Assembly (NCBI RefSeq): GCF_030813235.1
Contig: NZ_JAUSUB010000026.1
Coordinates: 1 to 64,000 of the forward strand
Direction of reading: 5' to 3'
Source: Cytobacillus purgationiresistens
GTDB taxonomy: Bacteria; Bacillota; Bacilli; Bacillales; Cytobacillaceae
DNA: 64,000 nt
Shown: piece by piece, positions 53,060 to 62,311 of the stretch
Layout: every line of letters begins with the position of its first letter
Position numbering within the stretch: position 1 is the stretch's first letter
The notes under the pieces: generated by a model
Database searches by the model: none
Told to the model about the DNA's origin: nothing
Seen by the model: only the letters and a program-made list of their open reading frames with translations
Position numbers and translations under genes: made by a program

Positions 53060-54169
53060 ATGCCAACATCTATTGTGAAAGGAGCTCCCGGTCATTATCA
53101 AATCGATGAGGGAATTCTTGCAAAATTTAATACCTTTATTGAGGAACTTCAAGTAAAGAACATTCAAATAATTTCTGGTAAAAAAGCATGGGAAGCCGTA
53201 AAGCCTTACTTGCCAAAAAATATTGTGAGATTAGAAGAATCACAGCTAACATTTGTTGAAGGCCATACTACATTGCAAACCGTTAAGCGGTTAGCTGAAA
53301 AACTGAATTTGCAATCTGCTGACGTGGTGATCGGAATCGGTGGCGGGACCGCACTGGACATTACGAAGGCGACAGCAGTTGAAGCCGGTGTTAAATCCAT
53401 CCTGATACCCAGCATTGCCGCAACATGTGCTGCCTGGACACCACTCAGTGTGTTTTATGACGAACAAGGTGCTTTCACTCATTACACCGAGTTCCCTCTA
53501 GCTACTACTCTTGTACTCGTTGAGCCAGCCATCATCGCTCACGCACCTGTGCAATATTTAAAAGCTGGAATTGGAGACACTCTCGCTAAATATTACGAAG
53601 CTGCAGCCTTAATCACTTCTTTTTATAAAAATGAAGAGCTGCCAGTACCATTGAAGGTTTCGCAATTTTCAGCAGCCATTTGCAGAGACGTCCTTCTTAA
53701 AGATGGTCAAGCAGCCATTGAGAGTGCGAATCAAAAAATGATATCCCCTGCACTGGTCAGAGTGATTGAAGCCATCATTATGACAGGTGGAATGGTCGGC
53801 GGTTTCGGAGAGAAAGCTGGAAGAGTTGCTGGTGCACACTCTGTGCATAATGGACTAACTGAAGCCAAAGAAGTCAAACCATTCTTACATGGCGAGCTGG
53901 TTGCATATGGCATTTTAGTTCAGCTGGCATTAGAGAAAAAAGACGAAGAGTTAAAAAAATTACTAGACTACTACAGCGTATGGGAGCTGCCCAGCTGCTT
54001 GCAGCAACTCGCCATCGATGTGGAAAATCAAGTGCTATTAAGCTGTATCATTCAAAAAATGATATTACCGCAAGAATCCATTCATCTAATGGAACAGGAA
54101 ATCACGGAAGATGCACTTAAAGACGCCATGTTAAAAGTGGAAAAATTGAATCTTTCTAAGATCAGTTAA
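53060..54169 (+). CDS. Iron-ADH/GldA-like dehydrogenase in the methionine operon
   Basis: This 369-aa protein has a Rossmann-like NAD(P) domain (GIGGGTALDITKATAVEA, about 93-110; IPSIAATCAAWTPLSVF) and a helical metal domain. Metal ligands are Asp in GIGDTLAKYYEA (about 173) and His in AGAHSVHNG (about 254) and PFLHGELVAYG (about 272). It is of the glycerol dehydrogenase/hydroxycarboxylate dehydrogenase (HcxA/YbdH) group. SAM-riboswitch control and its place before metQNI suggest a role in methionine metabolism, for example reduction of a 2-oxo acid such as 2-oxobutyrate or the keto acid of methionine (inferred). GAGGGG before the ATG. Confidence 0.85.
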   Translation: MPTSIVKGAPGHYQIDEGILAKFNTFIEELQVKNIQIISGKKAWEAVKPYLPKNIVRLEESQLTFVEGHTTLQTVKRLAEKLNLQSADVVIGIGGGTALDITKATAVEAGVKSILIPSIAATCAAWTPLSVFYDEQGAFTHYTEFPLATTLVLVEPAIIAHAPVQYLKAGIGDTLAKYYEAAALITSFYKNEELPVPLKVSQFSAAICRDVLLKDGQAAIESANQKMISPALVRVIEAIIMTGGMVGGFGEKAGRVAGAHSVHNGLTEAKEVKPFLHGELVAYGILVQLALEKKDEELKKLLDYYSVWELPSCLQQLAIDVENQVLLSCIIQKMILPQESIHLMEQEITEDALKDAMLKVEKLNLSKIS

Positions 54170-54213
54170 TTAATATCATCCAAAAGACAAACAAACGAAA
54201 AGAGGAAAATATC

Positions 54214-55041
54214 ATGAAAAAATGGTTATTAGCAAGTGGATTCGTTTTAGCATTATCAGTACTTGCTGCTTGTGGCAGCGATGAAGCAGACAGCGGAGAA
54301 ACAGGCGGATTATACGGAGATGAAAAGTTAGTAGTGGGTGTGACCGCAGGTCCTCATGAGCAAATTCTTGAAAAAGTAATTGAACTTGGAAAAGAGGAAG
54401 GCTTAAACATTAAACCTAAAGTATTTACAGACTATGTAATGCCTAATGTTGCTTTAGCTGAAAAAGACATTGATATCAACATTTTCCAAACAGAGCCATA
54501 CTTTAACGCATTTATTGAAGATAGAAATCTAGATCTTGTAAAATCATTTGATACAGTCACTTTCCCGATGGGCATCTATGCTTTAGAAGTAAAGGATGTT
54601 GCTGAATTAAAAGACGGTGCAAAAATCGGTTTGCCAAGCGATCCAACAAACAGTGGACGTGCGCTGCTACTATTTGAACAAGCTGGGCTAATCGAACTAG
54701 ACCCCGAAAAAGGCATTAACTCAACAATAAGAGATATCGTTAAAAACAACGGAGATTATGAATTCATTGAGCTGGATTCAGCGCAAATCGCTCGCCAGCT
54801 GGAAGAACTTGATGCAGCAGCTATTAATACAAACTTTGCCATCGAAGCAGGATTCGTTCCATCTAAAGATGCGATTTTCATCGAACCTAAGGATTCTCCA
54901 TATGTAAACCATGCAGCAGTAAGAACTGCAGATAAAGATGATGAAGCCATCGAGAAGTTAGCTAACATCTATCGCAGTGAAGAAGTAGCCAAGTTCATTG
55001 AAGAAACATTTGAAGGGTCTGTTATTATTTCTTGGGATTAA
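54214..55041 (+). CDS. metQ: Methionine ABC importer, binding lipoprotein MetQ
   Basis: This 275-aa protein has a lipoprotein signal (LSVLAACGSD, Cys at about 20) and the NlpA/MetQ fold: VGVTAGPHEQILEKVIELG, DINIFQTEPYFNAFI and AINTNFAIEAGFVPSKDAIF. It captures methionine (D or L, or related sulfur compounds) outside the membrane. It lies 44 bases after the dehydrogenase, in the SAM-riboswitch operon. Confidence 0.94.
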   Translation: MKKWLLASGFVLALSVLAACGSDEADSGETGGLYGDEKLVVGVTAGPHEQILEKVIELGKEEGLNIKPKVFTDYVMPNVALAEKDIDINIFQTEPYFNAFIEDRNLDLVKSFDTVTFPMGIYALEVKDVAELKDGAKIGLPSDPTNSGRALLLFEQAGLIELDPEKGINSTIRDIVKNNGDYEFIELDSAQIARQLEELDAAAINTNFAIEAGFVPSKDAIFIEPKDSPYVNHAAVRTADKDDEAIEKLANIYRSEEVAKFIEETFEGSVIISWD

Positions 55042-55080
55042 GAAAGACTGGAAATTTGCTTAACGGAGGGAGTTTTACAC

Positions 55081-56118
55081 ATGATTGAACTAACAGGCAT
55101 CTCAAAGACTTTTACAGCTAAACAAGGTTCAATTTACGCGCTAAAAGATGTCTCGCTTTCAGTGAAGCAAGGCGAAATATATGGAGTAATCGGATACAGC
55201 GGTGCGGGTAAGAGCACCTTGATCCGCTGTGTTAACCTTTTAGAAACACCTGATAAAGGTTCTGTAAAAGTAAAGAATGTAGATTTAACTAAATTATCAA
55301 CTGGAAAGCTCCGTGAAGCGCGAAGTAATATCGGCATGATTTTTCAAGGCTTCAATCTACTTAAAACGGCAACTGTTTATGATAACATCGCACTTCCACT
55401 CAAGTTAACAGGCTTGAGTAAACAGATGGTGAAGGAACGGGTTGAGAAATACTTAAATATCGTCGGACTAAGTGAAAAACAAAACGCTTATCCAGCTGAA
55501 CTTTCTGGTGGTCAAAAGCAGCGGGTCGCAATTGCCCGCGCCTTATCTCATGAGCCAGAAGTTCTTCTCAGTGACGAAGCAACCAGTGCACTTGATCCTG
55601 ATACAACTGAAGCGATTCTAGATCTACTATTAAAGATTAATAAAGAACTGGGGATTACAATCTTATTGATCACTCATGAAATGAACGTCATTCAACGCAT
55701 TTGTGATCGCGTGGCAGTCATGGAAAATGGCGAAGTGATTGAAGAAGGCAAAACGAAGGATGTCTTTACATCACCTAAGCATTCGACAACAAAACGTTTC
55801 GTGAATAGCTTGTTCTCTCACGATATCCCTGATGAATTGCTGACAAACCTAAATGAATCCGGTCATGTAGCTACACTGTCCTTCTTTGGAGAATCCTCTG
55901 GAGAACCAGCTCTGGCGTTAATCAGCAAAAAGTTTGATATTTATCCGAATATCTTATCCGGAAGTATTACGCGATTAAAAGATGAATCGTTCGGTCAGCT
56001 TTTAGTCCATTTAAAAGGCGATCAAGCAGAAATCGAAAAAGCCGTGCAATTTTTAAAGGAACAGAATGTACATGTGGAAGGAGTGAAGATCAGTGGCGAA
56101 AATAAACGAGTTTCTTGA
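55081..56118 (+). CDS. metN: Methionine ABC importer, ATPase MetN
   Basis: This 345-aa ATPase has Walker A GYSGAGKSTLIRCVN (about 38), signature LSGGQKQRVAIARAL (about 140), Walker B VLLSDEATSALDPD (about 160) and switch His in LLITHEMNV. The C-terminal NIL domain (about 265-340) binds methionine and inhibits transport. AGGGAG precedes the ATG. Its 3' end overlaps metI by 26 bases. Confidence 0.95.
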   Translation: MIELTGISKTFTAKQGSIYALKDVSLSVKQGEIYGVIGYSGAGKSTLIRCVNLLETPDKGSVKVKNVDLTKLSTGKLREARSNIGMIFQGFNLLKTATVYDNIALPLKLTGLSKQMVKERVEKYLNIVGLSEKQNAYPAELSGGQKQRVAIARALSHEPEVLLSDEATSALDPDTTEAILDLLLKINKELGITILLITHEMNVIQRICDRVAVMENGEVIEEGKTKDVFTSPKHSTTKRFVNSLFSHDIPDELLTNLNESGHVATLSFFGESSGEPALALISKKFDIYPNILSGSITRLKDESFGQLLVHLKGDQAEIEKAVQFLKEQNVHVEGVKISGENKRVS

Positions 56119-56764
56119 TCTATGGGGCGCTGATCTATGGACTTCCACCCTCCAAACCTTTCAAATGGTTGGCATCTCTTTAGCCATTTCCGTATTAATT
56201 GGCTTGCCATTAGGTATACTCCTTGTATTAACTAGACCAGGAAAAGCCTTAGGCAATAAGTTTGTTTATAATATTTTAAATATCGTCATCAACGTTATTC
56301 GTTCGGTACCGTTTATTATTCTGTTGTTCTTCATTCTGCCATTCACTAAGTATATCGTTGGTACATCCATCGGTGTAAAAGGAGTAATCGTCCCCCTTGT
56401 CGTTTATACAGCTCCCTATATTGCGAGATTAATGGAATCCGCTCTACTTGAAGTGGACCGTGGTGTCATCGAGGCATATGAGGCAATGGGAATTAAAACA
56501 AGACATATCATTTGGCATGTACTGGTCAGAGAATCCCGCTCGTCGATTGTACTAGGTTTAACGATTGCTACAATCGGATTGATCGGAGCAACTGCCATGG
56601 CAGGACTGGTTGGCGGAGGCGGTCTCGGAGACCTTGCCTATCGTTACGGCCACTTGAGGTACGAGGTTGATGTGATGTATATCACTGTGATTCTATTGAT
56701 TATTCTCGTTCAAGGACTCCAATCGTTAGGAAACTATTTGGCAGCGAAATTGAAGAAGGATTAA
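56093..56764 (+). CDS. metI: Methionine ABC importer, permease MetI
   Basis: This 223-aa protein has five membrane segments. The EAA loop EAYEAMGIKTRHIIWHVLVR (about 129-148) and the ending GLVGGGGLGDLAYRYGHLRY are standard in MetI. GTG start at 56093 after GAAGGAG, inside the end of metN. The terminator at 56773 ends the operon. Confidence 0.94.
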   Translation: MAKINEFLDLWGADLWTSTLQTFQMVGISLAISVLIGLPLGILLVLTRPGKALGNKFVYNILNIVINVIRSVPFIILLFFILPFTKYIVGTSIGVKGVIVPLVVYTAPYIARLMESALLEVDRGVIEAYEAMGIKTRHIIWHVLVRESRSSIVLGLTIATIGLIGATAMAGLVGGGGLGDLAYRYGHLRYEVDVMYITVILLIILVQGLQSLGNYLAAKLKKD

Positions 56765-56772
56765 ATAAAAGA

Positions 56773-56805
56773 GCTTAGCGCCAGTAATTTGCGCTAAGCC
56801 TTTTT
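56773..56805 (+). terminator. Terminator of the met operon
   Basis: GCTTAGCGC (56773-56781) pairs with GCGCTAAGC (56791-56799), then CTTTTTG. Confidence 0.9.
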
Positions 56806-56935
56806 GTTTGGTTGTTGTGATACGAGGGGGATTTTGGATGGGTTTATATTAATCCTGCTGAGATTTTAGTTTTCAAGCTTGTTTGATATGGAATTTTAAT
56901 TGCTCGATGCGGGTTTCAATCATTTTTCTCTAGTT

Positions 56936-57072
56936 TTTTAGTCAGTTGAATGCAGGTTTTAGCCACTTTTTCTGGCTTTTTAGTCACTTGGGTGTCGGTT
57001 TTAGTCACTCGTATTGGTTTTTTAGTCACTCTTCCTCTTTTTTAGTCACTCTTCCTCTTTTTTAGTCACTCC
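56936..57072. repeat. Degenerate 20-21-bp repeats with TTTTAGTCACT core
   Basis: AGTCA/AGCCA recurs at 56940, 56961, 56982, 57003, 57024, 57044 and 57064, always after a T tract. The step is 21, 21, 21, 21, 20 and 20 bases, about two helical turns. The last three units are almost identical (TTTTTTAGTCACTCTTCCTC). T tracts in phase with the helix could bend DNA. It lies between convergent operons. Confidence 0.75.
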
Positions 57073-57086
57073 CTCCCGATTCACAA

Positions 57087-57118
57087 AGAAAGCCGCCGAG
57101 CTTTCCCGACAGCCTTTC
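57087..57118 (-). terminator. Terminator of the GntP-scoAB operon
   Basis: On the minus strand AAAGGCTGTCGGG and CTCGGCGGCTTT pair with one bulge and some G-T pairs, followed by TTTG. The T-run is short. Confidence 0.55.
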
Positions 57119-57127
57119 CAACTTTAT

Positions 57128-57778
57128 TTAAACGTTTAACGATGAAGATTTTACGATAAAGTCAGCTTCTGTCGCTACCTTCAGTTCTTCCATCGTCACG
57201 CCTTCCTGCAGCTCCACTAACTCCATTCCGTGGTCTGTAAAATGGAATACAGCCATTTCAGTAATTAGGCAATGAACAACGGCTTCTCCTGTTAAAGGCA
57301 AGGTACAACTCTTCTTCACCTTCGATTCGCCATGCTTATTTACATGATCCATTATAACGACAATTCTTTTCGCACCTTGTACAAGATCCATCGCACCGCC
57401 CATGCCTTTGACCATTTTACCTGGAATCATCCAATTGGCTAAGTCCCCCGTTTCAGAGACCTCCATTCCGCCTAGAATAGCTAGATCAATATGACCGCCG
57501 CGGATCATAGCAAAGGATTCGGCACTATCAAAAAAGGATGCGCCTGTTTTCGTTGTTACTGTCTCTTTGCCTGCATTGATTAGATCTGGGTCAACATGAT
57601 CAGCGTGTGGGTAATTGCCGATGCCCAGCAATCCATTTTCAGATTGCAGCATAACGTCTACTTCATCTGGAATCATATCGGCAATAAGCGTGGGCATACC
57701 TATTCCAAGATTAACGCACATTCCATCTTCTATTTCCTTTACCGCTCGCTGCAGAATCCTCTCTCTTCCATTACTCAT
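57128..57778 (-). CDS. scoB: Succinyl-CoA:3-ketoacid CoA-transferase subunit B
   Basis: This 216-aa protein has the catalytic Glu in VDVMLQSENGLLGIGNYP (about 47 in SENG) and GIGMPTLIADMIPDEVD. With subunit A it moves CoA from succinyl-CoA to acetoacetate, opening ketone bodies to thiolase. It starts 14 bases after scoA. The order permease-scoA-scoB equals yxjC-scoA-scoB of Bacillus subtilis. Confidence 0.94.
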   Translation of the reverse strand: MSNGRERILQRAVKEIEDGMCVNLGIGMPTLIADMIPDEVDVMLQSENGLLGIGNYPHADHVDPDLINAGKETVTTKTGASFFDSAESFAMIRGGHIDLAILGGMEVSETGDLANWMIPGKMVKGMGGAMDLVQGAKRIVVIMDHVNKHGESKVKKSCTLPLTGEAVVHCLITEMAVFHFTDHGMELVELQEGVTMEELKVATEADFIVKSSSLNV

Positions 57779-57792
57779 CCGTTGGTTCCCCC

Positions 57793-58488
57793 TTATGCTT
57801 CTTTGCTTGTTGTCAGCCTTTCAATTCTCTTTTCATAATTTTGACCGGCGTATACATGCTGAACATATACTCCAGCCGTATGGATTTCATCCGGATCAAG
57901 TTCACCTGCACCTACAAGCTCTTCCACTTCCACTATCGTAATTTTCCCTGCTGTTGCAACAATCGGATTAAAGTTGCGTGCTGTTTTTCTAAATACAAGG
58001 TTTCCGAACGGGTCTGCCTTCCAAGCTTTCACAAATGCAAAGTCAGCAACAATGCCTTCTTCCATAATATATTTCTTGCCATTGAATTCTTTATGTTCCT
58101 TGCCTTGTGCTACCTCAGTGCCTACCCCAGTTGCTGTATAAAATGCTGGAATCCCTGCTCCGCCTGCACGCAAGCGTTCAGCCAAAGTACCTTGCGGGCA
58201 AAGCTCGACTTCCAATTCACCACTAAGAAATTGCTGTTCAAATACTTTGTTTTCCCCCACATAGGAAGCGACCATTTTCTTGATCTGCTTATTTTCCAAA
58301 AGGAGGCCAAGTCCCCATTCATCTACACCGCAATTGTTACTGTAAATCGTTAAATCTGTCGTACCCTGCTCCTTTAACTGCATGATCAGTTTCTCCGGTA
58401 TTCCGCATAGACCGAAACCGCCTACAACAATAGAGGCTCCATCCCTAACCTTTAAAACTGCTTCAGCCAATGATGAAATCACTTTACT
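57793..58488 (-). CDS. scoA: Succinyl-CoA:3-ketoacid CoA-transferase subunit A
   Basis: This protein of about 231 aa has [20 protein letters not shown] (about 18-37), the SCOT-A signature, and [17 protein letters not shown] at 58488 follows GAGGGAGGAG; an upstream extension of 23 codons would read through this RBS and is rejected. It forms the alpha part of the heterodimeric CoA-transferase with ScoB. Confidence 0.94.
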   Translation of the reverse strand, partial: SKVISSLAEAVLKVRDGASIVVGGFGLCGIPEKLIMQLKEQGTTDLTIYSNNCGVDEWGLGLLLENKQIKKMVASYVGENKVFEQQFLSGELEVELCPQGTLAERLRAGGAGIPAFYTATGVGTEVAQGKEHKEFNGKKYIMEEGIVADFAFVKAWKADPFGNLVFRKTARNFNPIVATAGKITIVEVEELVGAGELDPDEIHTAGVYVQHVYAGQNYEKRIERLTTSKEA

Positions 58489-58565
58489 CATTAATTCCCT
58501 CTCCTCCCTCATTCTTTGATGAAATGGAGTCTTCCCACTCAAAGAGGAAAACCCCATAGAATAAC

Positions 58566-59951
58566 TTAAATAAATAATGATGCTCCAAAAGCAAGAATAA
58601 AAACAGCTAATGTTTTTAGAATTGTTAATGCAAAAATATCCTTATAAGACTGACGATGTGTCAGGCCTGTGATTGCTAATAATGTGATTACTGCTCCATT
58701 ATGCGGTAATGTATCCATTCCTCCAGAGGCCATGGATGCAATACGATGCAGCAATTCAGGTGAAATACCAAGCGTATTAGCCATCTGTAAGTATTGCTGC
58801 CCCATTACTTCAAGTGCAATCGATAGGCCGCCTGAAGCTGATCCAGTAACCCCTGCTAAGACGTTTACTGCTATTGCCTCTGAAACAAGAGGATTATTGC
58901 TTGCATTGAAGACCCAGTCTTGAATGGCAGTAAATCCAGGTAATGTTTTGACTACGTTCCCAAATCCAACCTCTGATGCCGTGTTGAAAATCGCCAGCAA
59001 TGAACCCATTGCAGCGGCAGTAAGTCCAGTTGCAAGATTCGTTTTGATTTTTTTCACATTCATGAGCATCGCTACCAGGATTCCAATAGATAATGCAGAA
59101 ATAAGTGCCCATGAAGATGTGACAGTACTTGCATCAGGAATATTGTATTTGTCTGCTAAAGTCGTTGCATCATACCAGAACTTCACTGACAAACCTGTTC
59201 TGCTGAAGATAAAATTCAGGACAACTACAACAACCAATGGAACGATAGCTAGCCAAAACTTCGGAAGACTTTTTTCATCAATTTCTTCCGGTTCATTCTT
59301 GTGCCCAGTTCCATAACCTTCTCCTATAGCTACTGCTTGTTTGCGTCGACGCTCAAGCCAAAGCATTCCACCAGTAAAAACGATGATTGCACCAATAATC
59401 CCAACTAACGGTGCCGCATAAGCATCTGTTCCGAAATAATTCGTCGGAATTATATTTTGAATCTGTGGTGTACCTGGCAATGCATCCATTGTATAAGTAA
59501 AAGCACCTAATGCAATTGTGCCTGGAATAAGCCTTTTTGGAATATCAGCTTCTTTAAAAATTTCAGCCGCAAATGGATAAACGGCAAATGCTACAACAAA
59601 TAATGAAACGCCTCCATATGTTAAAGCGGAACACGCCAAGACAACTGCTAAAATAGCATGCTTTGAACCTAGTGAAGAAACAATCGTTCGAGCGATCGAG
59701 GCTGCTGCTCCCGTCATCTCCATTACCTTTCCAAAAATCGCTCCTAATAGGAATATAGGAAAGAATGATTTAATATAATTTGCCGCATTTGTCATATAAA
59801 CTTCTGTATAACTTGGCAATAGAAGTCCGCCAGAAATAACAACGGCCAACAAGGTTACAATTGGAGCGATGATGATAACCGGATAACCGCGATATGCAAG
59901 AAAAATTAATAAACTTAACGCTAATATGATTGCAAAAATCTCAATAAACAA
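58566..59951 (-). CDS. GntP-family permease (YxjC-like)
   Basis: This 461-aa permease has about 12 hydrophobic segments. [39 protein letters not shown] and the closing [20 protein letters not shown] are typical of the GntP/YxjC branch. TTG start after AAGGGGG. As first gene before scoAB under a sigma-54 promoter, it most likely imports acetoacetate or 3-hydroxybutyrate rather than gluconate (inferred from context). Confidence 0.88.
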   Translation of the reverse strand: MFIEIFAIILALSLLIFLAYRGYPVIIIAPIVTLLAVVISGGLLLPSYTEVYMTNAANYIKSFFPIFLLGAIFGKVMEMTGAAASIARTIVSSLGSKHAILAVVLACSALTYGGVSLFVVAFAVYPFAAEIFKEADIPKRLIPGTIALGAFTYTMDALPGTPQIQNIIPTNYFGTDAYAAPLVGIIGAIIVFTGGMLWLERRRKQAVAIGEGYGTGHKNEPEEIDEKSLPKFWLAIVPLVVVVVLNFIFSRTGLSVKFWYDATTLADKYNIPDASTVTSSWALISALSIGILVAMLMNVKKIKTNLATGLTAAAMGSLLAIFNTASEVGFGNVVKTLPGFTAIQDWVFNASNNPLVSEAIAVNVLAGVTGSASGGLSIALEVMGQQYLQMANTLGISPELLHRIASMASGGMDTLPHNGAVITLLAITGLTHRQSYKDIFALTILKTLAVFILAFGASLFI

Positions 59952-60078
59952 GCTAAAACCCCCTTATTGTTGCGTCTGTCTGCTAAGCCATCTTCATCTC
60001 CCCAGAATGGATGGATTGCAGCTGCCGCAATTCCTGCCTAACTTTTCTCCCCCTATTAACTTAGCAATCTCCCTTCTA

Positions 60079-60092
60079 AGTAAACGTTTTCA
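60079..60092. promoter_or_regulatory. cre-like site in the GntP-scoAB leader
   Basis: AGTAAACGTTTTCA differs from the cre core only at the first base. It lies downstream of the sigma-54 promoter start and before the permease gene, where CcpA could act as a roadblock. Confidence 0.45.
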
Positions 60093-60167
60093 TTTCATCG
60101 CCTTATATTGACTATAAACGTTCTTCTCCACATTCCATCCCTAAAATGGGCCACCCTCCATTTTATT

Positions 60168-60184
60168 ATGCAAACTTCATGCCA
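60168..60184 (-). promoter_or_regulatory. Sigma-54 promoter of the GntP-scoAB operon
   Basis: The minus strand reads TGGCATGAAGTTTGCAT. GG and GC are exactly 10 bases apart, as required by SigL. It points at the permease gene 217 bases away. The gap 59952-60374 holds no gene; the activator's enhancer sites should be upstream, about 60240-60360. Confidence 0.85.
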
Positions 60185-60374
60185 AAAAGTATTTTTCATT
60201 AATAATAGACTGAATTGCGCATAATATCTGCAAAAACACTGTCCAAATTTTAATTTTGATGTAAATGTTGTACAGTTTACCTTGCATTCCTTCTAAATCT
60301 GTTCATTTCTGTACGGATTTCCTGACAAATACCTCAAAAAGGCATATATTTTGTTCAGATTACCTTACAAGTAT

Positions 60375-60430
60375 AAAAAAAAGAGTAATAGACAAGCTTT
60401 AAATACTAAAGCTGCGAATACTCTTTTTTT
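60375..60430 (-). terminator. Terminator of the sigma-54 activator gene
   Basis: AAAAAAAGAGTA and TACTCTTTTTTT flank an inner stem AGCTTTA/TAAAGCT. T-run on the minus strand. Confidence 0.75.
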
Positions 60431-62102
60431 ATGAACCTAGTCCATATTTATTCATTTTTTCATAAAGGGTCGTACGACTAATGCCCAATTGCTTAGCCGC
60501 TTCCGTCTTATTGCCGTTCTCTGTCTCTAGCGAAGCTAAAATTGTCTGGCGCTCTGTTTCCTCCATTACCTCAGCCAAGGATCGGACAGATACCGTCTTT
60601 ACATGACCTCTAATGTTATTAGGAAGCTGATCTTTTGTTATCAACTGGTTAGGGTCAACAATATTCATCGCACGTTCTATAATATTTTCTAATTCCCGGA
60701 TGTTGCCCGGCCAGTTGTATTTCAATAACAGACGCATGGCCCGCTCATCCATTCCTTTTATTCGCTTCATCATGATATGCTGATACTTCTTTATAAAATG
60801 ATCGACCAAGAACTCAATATCCTGCTGTCTATCTTTTAAAGAAGGAACGAGAATTTCCATTACCTTTAAACGGTAGTAAAGATCTAGACGAAATTCTCCC
60901 TTCTCTACCATTTCCTCGAGGTTGCGATTGGTCGCAGCGACAATGCGGACATCTACAGCTATGCTGCTTGAAGATCCCACACGTTCCACTTCTTTTTCCT
61001 GCAGAACACGCAATAATTTCACTTGCATATGGATCGGCAGCTCACCGATTTCATCTAAAAATATTGTACCGCCATCTGCCGCTTCAAACTTCCCTGCCTT
61101 ACCACCCTTTTTCGCACCAGTAAAGGATCCCTCTTCATACCCGAACAACTCTGATTCAATAAGCTCCGAAGGAATAGCAGCGCAGTTTACCTTAACAAAA
61201 ACGCCCATTGAACGCCTGCTTGCGTGATGGATCGCGTGGGCAAACAGCTCTTTCCCTGTACCGCTTTCACCGAGAAGCAACACATTGGAATCATTTTCTG
61301 CCACCTTTTGGGCACGCGCTTTCACTTCTGCAAAAGCCTGAGACTTCCCTATAAGCTGATCAAACGTATAAGAAGATTTATTGCTTTCACGAAAATCTCC
61401 TTTATACTTTTTTAGTTCTTTTTCCAATATGTTCAATCGTTTAAAAAGAGCAGAAAATTGACCAACGTTCTTAAATAATAGCTTTCCGACTGCTCCAACC
61501 ACTTTCCCGCCTTTAATAATAGGGGAGCGAGTGGCGATCATATATCCATCATTCACTTTTTGCAACGCTGCTGTTTCCTGCTTGCCTGTTTTGACAACGA
61601 TATGCATTCTCGTATTTTCGATCACTTCGGTCACATGCTTGCCGATTGAGCTCTTCTGATCCACTCTCAGAAAATCAGCATAGGCCTTTGTCAGTATCCG
61701 AACATACCCTTCAGAATCAACGATGACCAGTCCATCATATGCATATTCTAAAATATCCTGAATCAGGATTTCATTGTCGCCATCGTTATCCTTAATCAGC
61801 TCTGCCTCATTTAATGCCGGTGATGAGCAGAGGTACATATAATCTGCTCCTTCATAGCCGAATAGTTTCTCATACCTTACAATCATTTGCTTCTCATGAA
61901 CACGCAAATGAATATTCGTGCCTGATACAGAGCTCTGTTGAATCATTTCATAGAACTCATCCATCTCTCCTTCAAGGAGGCAGTGCAGTCGCTGATTACT
62001 CATCAGCACTTCCTTTTCATTATTCATCACCATTACTCCAAATGGTAAACTCTCAATCATCGCGTTTAATAATTGCAGCTGATTTGAACGATCTTCTCTC
62101 AA
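60429..62102 (-). CDS. Sigma-54-dependent activator with PAS domains
   Basis: This protein of about 557 aa has two PAS-like regions (about 5-90 and 105-215), then a sigma-54 AAA domain (about 245-480): Walker A GESGTGKELFAHAIHH, contact loop ELFGYEEGSFTGAKKGG (GAFTGA variant GSFTGA), Walker B GGTIFLDEIGEL. A C-terminal Fis-type helix-turn-helix (NKTEAAKQLGISRTTLYEKM) completes it. TTG at 62102 is preferred because AAGGAG lies 10 bases upstream; ATG at 62159 is another option with no good RBS. It lies between two sigma-54 promoters and should activate both, sensing a ketone-body or acyl intermediate through PAS. Confidence 0.92.
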   Translation of the reverse strand: MREDRSNQLQLLNAMIESLPFGVMVMNNEKEVLMSNQRLHCLLEGEMDEFYEMIQQSSVSGTNIHLRVHEKQMIVRYEKLFGYEGADYMYLCSSPALNEAELIKDNDGDNEILIQDILEYAYDGLVIVDSEGYVRILTKAYADFLRVDQKSSIGKHVTEVIENTRMHIVVKTGKQETAALQKVNDGYMIATRSPIIKGGKVVGAVGKLLFKNVGQFSALFKRLNILEKELKKYKGDFRESNKSSYTFDQLIGKSQAFAEVKARAQKVAENDSNVLLLGESGTGKELFAHAIHHASRRSMGVFVKVNCAAIPSELIESELFGYEEGSFTGAKKGGKAGKFEAADGGTIFLDEIGELPIHMQVKLLRVLQEKEVERVGSSSSIAVDVRIVAATNRNLEEMVEKGEFRLDLYYRLKVMEILVPSLKDRQQDIEFLVDHFIKKYQHIMMKRIKGMDERAMRLLLKYNWPGNIRELENIIERAMNIVDPNQLITKDQLPNNIRGHVKTVSVRSLAEVMEETERQTILASLETENGNKTEAAKQLGISRTTLYEKMNKYGLGS

Positions 62103-62265
62103 TGATAAAACGCTCCTTACTTCAAAACAGATTATAAAAACAACAGCTCGTCTATCCATTCATAGGACCTGATCTATTGGAAGATTCCCATTATTACATC
62201 ATTTGAATTATATCATATGACCGAGGGAGGGAGACCTATATTCTTCTGCTAATCCCCAAATAAAG

Positions 62266-62303
62266 AAGCCATCACAAAGTTGTCTCCCTTCATAATGGCT
62301 TTG
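62266..62303 (-). terminator. Terminator of the hydroxyacyl-CoA dehydrogenase gene
   Basis: AAGCCAT (62266-62272) pairs with ATGGCTT (62295-62301). The minus strand continues CTTTATTT. Confidence 0.6.
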
Positions 62304-62311
62304 CATTCTTT

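Noticed and set aside
60184..60374. Specific enhancer sites for the sigma-54 activator
   Set aside because: Several TGTAC-containing patches exist upstream, but none is repeated well enough to call.
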